This document shows, piece after piece, positions 1-5,977 of a stretch of DNA of 64,000 bases. Where the stretch lies: assembly GCA_964424355.1 (NCBI GenBank), contig CAYRIO010000007.1, positions 1 through 64,000 on the forward strand. Direction: 5' to 3'. Positions within the stretch are counted from its first letter, which is position 1. Each line of letters opens with the position of its first letter. The notes beneath the pieces were generated by a model that ran no database searches, was not told the DNA's origin, and saw only the letters and a list, made by a program, of their open reading frames with translations. Both the position numbers and the translations under genes were made by a program. Source of the stretch: CAZEHS01 sp964424355. Lineage in GTDB: Bacteria; Bacillota; Clostridia; Peptostreptococcales; Acidaminobacteraceae.

Positions 1-138
1 CAACTTCATGCAGAAAAACTAAGTTTAGGTTGTCCGATTTCTTGACAGAGGACCAAAACTGAGGAATAGCAAGACGGAGACCCTTACGAAAAAAGCGACA
101 AAGGAACGTAACTCGCTGTACGTGTACTCCCCCAGAAG

Positions 139-423
139 GTGGAAGCCATCGGATATCTCATGATTCTTTTGATGCTCCTGTTCAGTGTGGCAAAATATGT
201 TGTGCATCGGGAGCTGACCAAGGACAAAGCAATCATCATCGGACCTGGGAAGGTCCAGATGACAAAGCCATCTTTGCTGGCCATTTATAGGGTTTTATAC
301 TCCGGTGGCACCGTTAAAGTCATCGTAGCATAAGAATGTCGCAGGGATTTTAGCAAGGCGCTTGCACCCAATGTGAGGGCGGTGATGAGATACTTAGGCA
401 TTCCTGAGAACATTTCCATCAGG
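139..423 (+). pseudogene. possible decayed azoreductase/flavodoxin-fold remnant
   Basis: One reading frame runs from the ATG at 139 through an in-frame TAA at 331-333 and continues open to a TAA at 421-423. The translated ends, LYSGG around 289-306 and NVRAVMRYLGIPE around 370-408, resemble in spacing the C-terminal part of FMN-dependent NADH-azoreductases (a Y-S-G-G turn, then a helix ending LGFxGI). No flavin-binding N-terminus or clear ribosome-binding site is visible upstream. This is a tentative reading; the stretch could equally be non-coding. Nothing else supportable is seen in bases 1-523. Confidence 0.22.
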
Positions 424-523
424 GGAATCTGCTAATCCAAGTCCATTTTAAACCATTTCAGAAGCATCAAGCATTCAGAGGAGTATGAGTTGTCATGTTC
501 TTCATATCCTTCTGATATGGGGC

Positions 524-579
524 AAATAAACACAAGGTTCGCAGCATCATGGTAATTGCAGCGAACCTTGTGTTTATTT
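524..579 (-). terminator. intrinsic terminator of the merR gene
   Basis: A perfect 19-bp stem (524-542 with 561-579) encloses an 18-nt loop. On the minus strand it ends in TTTATTT. It overlaps the last two codons and stop of the MerR gene. Confidence 0.8.
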
Positions 580-966
580 ATTGTTTTGATCTATGATCAG
601 TTCCTTTTCTGCTGGGGCGATATCCTTTTCATAACGCTCAATTTTTTTGCTCAAACGATCCAAGGTGCCCTGCATTTCAGCAATTTGTTCTGCAATTCGA
701 TCATGTTCTCTTACCAGTATTTGCTTTCGCTCATCCGCAGTGGAATCACCTTGCTCAAAAAGCCGTACATATTCAACAAGGGCATCAACTTGCACCCCTG
801 AACTCCGCATACATTTGATGAAGTCAATCCAGCCGCAATCGTACTCATTATAATTTCTTGTACCACCAGAAGTGCGGGTGACTCTTGGTATGAGTCCGAC
901 TTTTTCATAATAGCGAAGCGTGTCTTGAGTCAAATCAAACCTTTTCGCAACCTCTGCAATCGTCAT
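574..966 (-). CDS. MerR-family transcriptional regulator (AdhR-like)
   Basis: 130-residue regulator. The N-terminal MerR winged helix is clear (TIAEVAKRFDLTQDTLRYYEKVGLIP at residues 2-27, shown here by its TLRYYE/GLIP core), followed by a long dimerisation helix from about residue 75 to 118. There is no Cys-rich metal loop at the C terminus, so it belongs with the aldehyde/redox-type MerR proteins such as Bacillus AdhR rather than metal sensors. It is divergent from the cupin gene. The intervening 122 bp hold a 19-bp-spaced promoter with a palindrome, the hallmark MerR operator. A role in switching on the downstream dehydrogenase unit is an inference from this arrangement. Confidence 0.9.
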   Translation of the reverse strand: MTIAEVAKRFDLTQDTLRYYEKVGLIPRVTRTSGGTRNYNEYDCGWIDFIKCMRSSGVQVDALVEYVRLFEQGDSTADERKQILVREHDRIAEQIAEMQGTLDRLSKKIERYEKDIAPAEKELIIDQNNK

Positions 967-1002
967 GTTTATCTACCCTTCAAGAATATTTTCGTATAAC
1001 GC

Positions 1003-1033
1003 TTGACTTGGAGTTAACTCCAGATGCTAACCT
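1003..1033 (+). promoter_or_regulatory. MerR-type promoter/operator with 19-bp spacer
   Basis: TTGACT (1003-1008) and TAACCT (1028-1033) are separated by 19 bp. The spacer contains the perfect 14-bp palindrome TGGAGTTAACTCCA (1009-1022). Overlong spacers with a central dyad are diagnostic of MerR-activated promoters. It faces the cupin gene. Confidence 0.8.
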
Positions 1034-1043
1034 GATAGTAACA

Positions 1044-1057
1044 TGGAGTTGGCTCCA
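1044..1057 (+). promoter_or_regulatory. second MerR-like dyad
   Basis: TGGAGTTGGCTCCA repeats both half-sites (TGGAG/CTCCA) of the dyad at 1009-1022 with a changed centre. It lies just downstream of the expected transcription start, so it may be a repression or autoregulation site for the same regulator. Confidence 0.5.
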
Positions 1058-1088
1058 AATCAATATTAAGGTTTTCAAGGAGGATAAG

Positions 1089-1499
1089 ATGATGGCTAAC
1101 AATCAAATTTTCGCTAAAGGCGTCAAAATGGACACAAACTTCAAGGGAACTGCTTTTGTGAACTTTCTGATACCAGACTTGAACGGAGACTACAATTGCC
1201 AAGTTTATGACGTGCTGTTTGAAGCAGGCTGCCGTAACGATTGGCATTCTCACCCCGGCGGCCAATTATTGCTCTGCACAGACGGCATCGGATACTACCA
1301 GGAAAAGGGCCAAAAAGCCCGTCGGCTAACCAAAGGCGATGTCGTTGAAATTCCAGCGAATGTTATTCATTGGCATGGTGCCTCACTGGACAATTCGTTT
1401 TCACACATCGGCATTAGCCCCAGCACCCAAAATGGCCCGGTAGTATGGCTTGATGAAGTTTCTGATTCTGAATACATTCGTGCGATACAAGGAGCGTAG
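1089..1499 (+). CDS. cupin-domain protein
   Basis: 136-residue single-domain cupin. Motif 1 includes WHSHPGGQ (metal ligands H-x-H and the following residues) and motif 2 ends in VIHWHGA. It is of the small quercetinase-like cupin type that often accompanies carboxymuconolactone decarboxylase or dehydrogenase genes; the substrate is unknown. The ORF is open from 1008, but that would place coding sequence over the MerR promoter, so the start is set at the ATG at 1089 (or 1092), right after AAGGAGGATAAG. It is the first gene of the unit running to the alcohol dehydrogenase at 4011. Confidence 0.85.
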   Translation: MMANNQIFAKGVKMDTNFKGTAFVNFLIPDLNGDYNCQVYDVLFEAGCRNDWHSHPGGQLLLCTDGIGYYQEKGQKARRLTKGDVVEIPANVIHWHGASLDNSFSHIGISPSTQNGPVVWLDEVSDSEYIRAIQGA

Positions 1500-1550
1500 C
1501 GGGCAACTTTCTGCATGGCTGGAATCACTTCATATTGCGAAGGAGAGTCA

Positions 1551-2129
1551 ATGAAACTTGAAGCGTTTTTAGAACATATGGATCGTGGGGAAACGGTTAC
1601 AGGCGGATCGGAGATGCACAAATTCATGCACTTTCTCAGCCAAGAAGCGCTGCGAATAACCAGCGAGATAAATACGTCTTACCATGAACCCGAGGAAATT
1701 CGCCGTCTTTTTTCTGAACTGATCGGGAAACCCGTGGATGAATCCTTTGGTTTGTTTCCGCCTTTTACCACGGACTGTGGCAAGAATATCTCCATCGGCA
1801 AGAACGTCTTCATCAATTCAGGCTGCCGGTTCCAGGACCATGGGGGCATAACGATTGGGGATGGAACCTTGATTGGTCACAATGTTGTTATGGCAACACT
1901 GAATCATGACATCGATCCAAGAAAACGCAGTGATATGCACCCTGCACCGATTTCCGTTGGTAATAATGTGTGGATTGGAGCCAATGCCACTATTCTAGCC
2001 GGTGTGACCATTGGTGATGGTGCTATTGTTGCCGCAGGTGCCGTTGTCACCAAGAATGTACCTATAAACGTCATCGTCGGCGGTGTGCCGGCAAAGATGA
2101 TCAAGAGAATTCAAAGCGATCAAGTGTAA
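1551..2129 (+). CDS. sugar O-acetyltransferase (LacA/Maa type)
   Basis: 192 residues, the usual length of the maltose/galactoside acetyltransferase family. The N-terminal Mac region (about residues 5-55) is followed by left-handed beta-helix hexapeptide repeats from about residue 70 (IGKNVFINSG, IGDGTLIGHN, VGNNVWIGANATILAGV, IGDGAIVAAGAVV). The catalytic His is in the ATLNHDID stretch. The family transfers acetyl from acetyl-CoA to sugar hydroxyls in the cytoplasm, often as detoxification. Start at 1551 is chosen because GAAGGAGAG lies just before it; the upstream ATG at 1515 has no such site. Confidence 0.9.
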   Translation: MKLEAFLEHMDRGETVTGGSEMHKFMHFLSQEALRITSEINTSYHEPEEIRRLFSELIGKPVDESFGLFPPFTTDCGKNISIGKNVFINSGCRFQDHGGITIGDGTLIGHNVVMATLNHDIDPRKRSDMHPAPISVGNNVWIGANATILAGVTIGDGAIVAAGAVVTKNVPINVIVGGVPAKMIKRIQSDQV

Positions 2130-2164
2130 CTTAAAGGGGTATCCCCGAGAAACTGGGGTGTGAT

Positions 2165-2821
2165 ATGAAACATTTACGTCTTTTAATTTTATCAATCGCG
2201 GTTATGCTGATATTTTCTGCCTGCGCAGCATCTACCGATCAGCCTGATGCGAGGGAGAGTGAAACAACGAACCAAATCCCATCGGCGGTTACCTCAACCG
2301 CAGAAGCGAGCCCGGCCAAAGAAAACAGTGTTCAGGACACTTCAGTAAAAAGTTCGGAAGTACTCGCAACGACTCAAACAATCAACAGCCCCATCGCAGA
2401 GTCGAGCCCGGTCAAAGAAAACAGCGGTCAGGACAACTCAGCAAAGCTCACGGATGTCCCTGCAGCGATGCCAACAATCAATATTCATATCGGAAACCAA
2501 TCATTTCAAGCCACTTTACACGATAATCCTTCGGCTAAAGCACTGTTGAAAGAGCTCCCCCTTACGATGGAGATGCGTGAACTGAATGGAAACGAAAAGT
2601 ATTTTAACTTTTCTAAGAACCTGCCTTCAGCTGCTGTGCGGGTCAATGGAATTCAAGCGGGGGATTTGATGCTTTACGGCTCGGATTGTCTGGTCTTGTT
2701 CTACAAGAGCTTTTCCACATCGTACAGCTATACCTCTCTCGGTCGAATTGAAGAATCTGCCGGGCTTGCAGAAGCACTGGGAAACGGGAACGTATCGGTT
2801 ACATTTGAAATTGAAAAATAA
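2165..2821 (+). CDS. lipoprotein with cyclophilin-like domain
   Basis: 218 residues. An N-terminal lipoprotein signal (hydrophobic residues 5-17, lipobox FSAC with Cys20) predicts export and membrane anchoring. A low-complexity Ser/Thr/Glu/Lys linker covers residues about 22-105 and contains a tandem duplication of 32 codons. The C-terminal ~115 residues (from TINIHIG) match the bacterial cyclophilin-like fold family: short beta strands, then NFSKNLPSAAVRV and LMLYGSDCLVLFY. The proline-isomerase function is not established for this family. RBS is present (GGGGTGTGAT region) 10 nt upstream. It sits between the acetyltransferase and the alcohol dehydrogenase. Confidence 0.8.
   Translation: MKHLRLLILSIAVMLIFSACAASTDQPDARESETTNQIPSAVTSTAEASPAKENSVQDTSVKSSEVLATTQTINSPIAESSPVKENSGQDNSAKLTDVPAAMPTINIHIGNQSFQATLHDNPSAKALLKELPLTMEMRELNGNEKYFNFSKNLPSAAVRVNGIQAGDLMLYGSDCLVLFYKSFSTSYSYTSLGRIEESAGLAEALGNGNVSVTFEIEK
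2300..2491 (+). repeat. 96-bp in-frame tandem duplication in lipoprotein linker
   Basis: Unit 1 is 2300-2395 and unit 2 is 2396-2491, exactly 96 bp (32 codons) each. Both encode AE(A/S)SP(A/V)KENS(V/G)QD(T/N)S(V/A)K followed by a matching TINxxI end. The copies have diverged, so the duplication is not fresh. Confidence 0.85.
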
Positions 2822-2841
2822 AAACATTTGGAGGATAAAAC

Positions 2842-4011
2842 ATGTTAGGAAATTTCAGCTATTCAAACCCCACAAAATTGTATTTCGGAGAGGCGTCCTT
2901 AATGTCCTTAAATGAGGAGCTGCCCAAGTACGGAAAGAATGTGCTGTTGGTCTATGGCGGTGGTTCCATTAAGAAAACCGGGCTCTACGATGAGATCATC
3001 AAAATCCTCGCAGACAACGACAAAATGGTCTTTGAGGATGCAGGGGTTATGCCCAATCCTACTGTCGAAAAGCTCTATGAAGGCTGCGCACGGGCTAAAA
3101 CCAACGCTGTTGATTTGATTCTGGCAGTGGGCGGTGGCTCAGTATGCGATTACGCGAAAGCCGTTTCTGTCTCGGCCTATTGTGAGGAAGATCCGTGGGG
3201 CAAATACTATCTCAGAATGGAGGATGTTGATAACAAGATCATCCCTGTAGGCTGTGTTCTGACCATGGTCGGCACCGGTTCTGAAATGAACGGCGGGTCA
3301 GTGATCACTAATCATGCAACAAAACTGAAAATCGGCCATGTGTTTGGCGAAAATGTTTTTCCGAAATTTTCGGTCTTGAATCCTGTATTGACCTACACCC
3401 TGCCAGAATATCAGATGGTCGCCGGATTCTTTGATATCATGTCCCATATCCTGGAACAGTATTTCTCTGGTGAAGACGACAACACCTCGGACTATCTCAT
3501 GGAGGGGCTGCTCAAGTCGTTGATCCGCAGCTCCAAAGTTGCTAAAAAGAACCCCACCGACTACGAAGCACGGAGCAATATCATGTGGACGGCAACCTGG
3601 GCGCTCAATACCCTTGTATCAAAAGGAAAATCCTCCGACTGGATGGTTCACATGATCGGGCAGTCCATCGGTGCTTATACCGATGCGACTCACGGCATGA
3701 CGCTGTCCGCCATCTCGCTGCCCTATTACCGGTTCATCATGCCTTATGGGCTTCAAAAATTTAAACGGTATGCCATCAATGTCTGGAATGTAAACCCTGA
3801 GGGAAAAACAGATGCACAAATTGCAGAAGAGGGTCTGGAACAAATGGAGGCCTATATGAACGAGATTGGCCTTGTGATGAGCAGCAGGGATTTGGGCGTC
3901 ACTGAAGACATGCTTGAAGGCATTGCAAAAGGGTCTTTCATCCTGAAAGGCGGCTACAAGATGTTAACACCTGATGAAATCGTCCAGGTGTTAAAAAACA
4001 GCATGATCTAA
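2842..4011 (+). CDS. iron-containing alcohol dehydrogenase (BdhA/YqhD type)
   Basis: 389-residue group III Fe-ADH. It reduces aldehydes to alcohols with NAD(P)H in the cytoplasm. The N-terminal Rossmann half carries GGGS (39-42) and AVGGGSVCDYAK (95-106). The C-terminal helical half carries the four metal ligands at the family positions: Asp198 and His202 (FDIMSH), His270 (MVHMIG) and His284 (ATHGMT). Length equals that of butanol dehydrogenases and YqhD. A good RBS (GGAGGATAAAAC) precedes the ATG. With the AdhR-like MerR and its operators upstream, an electrophile/aldehyde detoxification unit is the likeliest role; this is inference. Confidence 0.95.
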   Translation: MLGNFSYSNPTKLYFGEASLMSLNEELPKYGKNVLLVYGGGSIKKTGLYDEIIKILADNDKMVFEDAGVMPNPTVEKLYEGCARAKTNAVDLILAVGGGSVCDYAKAVSVSAYCEEDPWGKYYLRMEDVDNKIIPVGCVLTMVGTGSEMNGGSVITNHATKLKIGHVFGENVFPKFSVLNPVLTYTLPEYQMVAGFFDIMSHILEQYFSGEDDNTSDYLMEGLLKSLIRSSKVAKKNPTDYEARSNIMWTATWALNTLVSKGKSSDWMVHMIGQSIGAYTDATHGMTLSAISLPYYRFIMPYGLQKFKRYAINVWNVNPEGKTDAQIAEEGLEQMEAYMNEIGLVMSSRDLGVTEDMLEGIAKGSFILKGGYKMLTPDEIVQVLKNSMI

Positions 4012-4117
4012 GGGTGTTTTATTGCCTCGCTGAGTTTGCCCCCCCTTACGTAGACAGTAGAAAACATTAAGCAGCCAAGATGAACAACGATGTGGTCATG
4101 TTGAATCAAATCCGTTG

Positions 4118-4169
4118 AAAAGCGAGAATCATCCCGCCTGATGAAACAGGGTGGATGATTCTCGCTTTT
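4118..4169. terminator. bidirectional-looking intrinsic terminator
   Basis: A perfect 17-bp stem (4118-4134 with 4153-4169) with an 18-nt loop, flanked by A and T runs. It closes the dehydrogenase unit. Confidence 0.8.
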
Positions 4170-4661
4170 ACATTAACAGTCGGGGAATCACAGATTTCAA
4201 TTTTTGAATTTCTTTTCGGTGCTCCAAAAGCAATAATCCCTTCAACAACCGTCCCGGGTGCACAGAACTGCTCTTCGTCATTGAAATATGATACGCTTAT
4301 CATGTCCGTTATTTCAAAAATCGTATATTATATGAAATAACAGACGTATAATGTGCATATACTTTCAAATGGCGTTGGGTGCAGATGAAACGTTCAGGAG
4401 AGTGCAGATCGAATCTCAGTGGCGAAATGATGGACCACTCTTTTTGTCTGCACCATTCCTCCCAAACCAGAGCTGAGGATCGCTTGTCTGAACTGCATGA
4501 GAGAAGCCTGAAGCTGGTATTGGAGAACGATACCTCACCGAAGTCCGTTTCAAGGATATTTGCTTGCGAGGAATGCCTCGGAATATTGCGGAAGGATACC
4601 TGATTACACGGATACCGGCTTCCGGTTAGAATACAGCGCGTCATCAATGAGGAGATGCCCA
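4170..4661. other. unassigned 490-bp interval
   Basis: No recognisable gene. A TATAAT-like sequence at 4337-4342 region and several partial inverted repeats (for example GAGTGCAG/CTGCAC around 4400-4456) suggest a structured leader ahead of the cysteine-cluster gene, but no known riboswitch class could be matched. A 74-codon ORF at 4379-4603 has no RBS and no recognisable motif. Confidence 0.3.
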
Positions 4662-5327
4662 ATGAAACCCGATGTGAATTTAGATGCCATTTCCGATGGC
4701 AGGCTCTACGATATCAACGATATGGTCAAAGCAGATACCGGGGGCTGTAACGGCTGCAGTGCCTGCTGTCATGGGGTCGGCGACCTGGTGGTGCTGACCC
4801 CTTTTGATGTGTACGAAATCGCACGCCATTTGAACAGGCCCTTTGATGACCTGCTGGTGGATCGGCTTGAGCTGCGCTCAGATAATCAGATTGCGCTCCC
4901 CCACCTCAAAATGCATGGGGAGCAGGAACGATGCGGGTTTTTAGACAGCACTGACCGGTGCGCCATCCACGGCTTCAGACCCAATATCTGCCGCCTGTTT
5001 CCCCTGGGAAGGATCTATGAGCAAGACGACTTCAAGTATTTTGTCCAGGTGGGCGCCTGCACCCAACCCCGTTTAGCCAAAATCAAAGTGAAAAAATGGA
5101 TTGGCATTCAGAACTACACGGCGAATAAAGCCTTTCTCCTGGCATGGCACCAGTTGCTGAAAGCCCTGGCGTTCCGGGTCAAGTTCATCCGTGACGCGCA
5201 GGAATTGAAAACTATCCAGGAAGATCTGCTGGAGTCCTTTTATCGGATTCCGCCGGACACCGAGGACTTCTACGCCGAGTTCTTCCAGCGGCTCCCGGAG
5301 GCAAAAAACCGTTTGGGAATCCTATGA
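4662..5327 (+). CDS. YkgJ-family cysteine-cluster protein
   Basis: 221 residues. The cysteine signature CNGCSACC (near residues 25-32), then CGFLD, RCAIHGFRPNICRLFPLGR and a late GACTQ matches the YkgJ/Zn-or-Fe-cluster family (UPF0153). Such proteins are thought to bind a metal or Fe-S cluster; the biochemical role is unknown. The frame is open from 4560, but GAGGAG lies 8 nt before the ATG at 4662, and the conserved part begins there. It stands alone, with a long leader upstream and a strong terminator downstream. Confidence 0.85.
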   Translation: MKPDVNLDAISDGRLYDINDMVKADTGGCNGCSACCHGVGDLVVLTPFDVYEIARHLNRPFDDLLVDRLELRSDNQIALPHLKMHGEQERCGFLDSTDRCAIHGFRPNICRLFPLGRIYEQDDFKYFVQVGACTQPRLAKIKVKKWIGIQNYTANKAFLLAWHQLLKALAFRVKFIRDAQELKTIQEDLLESFYRIPPDTEDFYAEFFQRLPEAKNRLGIL

Positions 5328-5380
5328 CGGAGCTGAGCCTGTGATTCAAATGTGCCCTTCTGTTTTTCGGGTTGAATGTC

Positions 5381-5426
5381 AAAGTGCCCTGTCATGAGTC
5401 TTTAGACCAATGACAGGGCACTTTTT
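5381..5426 (+). terminator. intrinsic terminator
   Basis: 15-bp perfect stem AAAGTGCCCTGTCAT (5381-5395) with 5410-5424, followed by TTTTT. Confidence 0.85.
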
Positions 5427-5467
5427 ACTGAAATTTGGTTTATAAAATCCGATGGCAGGCACACATC

Positions 5468-5857
5468 TCAGGCGGATTTTCTGGCCTTGGATGTCCGCTT
5501 CTTTTCCCAATCCATGTAGCTGTCGAAGGTTTGAAGGGCACGCTTCATGGATTTATCAGTCACCTTGGATCGGTCCTTCAGAATGCTGTTCATCTGAACA
5601 ACCTGCGCCTCAATCTGTCTGGGGTCGTTGATTTTGCGCGGAACGCTCCCCTTCTTGGTTTTGGAAGCTCGAATGCTTTCCTTGAACATGTAGAGGATGT
5701 AGCCAGGTTTCTTCTGCTGAGGAATCTGTCTTGCCGTTTGGGAAATCTGTTCGAACATCAGCATCACTTCTTTGCTTTTGCGACGGTAGAAGAAAACTCC
5801 GCCTCCTACAGCAACAGCCAGAACAACGGAACTCGCAATCCATACTGTCATATCCAT
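5468..5857 (-). CDS. small single-pass membrane protein, unknown function
   Basis: 129 residues. One N-terminal transmembrane helix (about residues 5-20, VWIASSVVLAVAVGGGVFFY core) is followed by a highly charged, Lys/Arg-rich cytoplasmic tail predicted mostly helical (about 25-129). No family recognised. The ORF is open to 5962 but GGAG lies 10 nt before the ATG at 5857 and the membrane helix starts immediately, so that start is preferred. It lies 120 nt beyond the terminus of the GTPase-nuclease gene on the same strand, reading away from it, so the two may be co-transcribed. Confidence 0.65.
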   Translation of the reverse strand: MDMTVWIASSVVLAVAVGGGVFFYRRKSKEVMLMFEQISQTARQIPQQKKPGYILYMFKESIRASKTKKGSVPRKINDPRQIEAQVVQMNSILKDRSKVTDKSMKRALQTFDSYMDWEKKRTSKARKSA

Positions 5858-5977
5858 TTTCAAGTACTCCTTTAAATAGGGGGATGATTCATTTAACCAT
5901 ATCCCGTTATAAAATGCATGACCTGTGATCATATTGTAACTCAGATTTAATAGCGAACACAAGATATCAGATGCAAA

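Noticed and set aside
4379..4603. 74-codon ORF before the YkgJ-type gene
   Set aside because: No ribosome-binding site and no recognisable motif; the leader shows inverted repeats instead.
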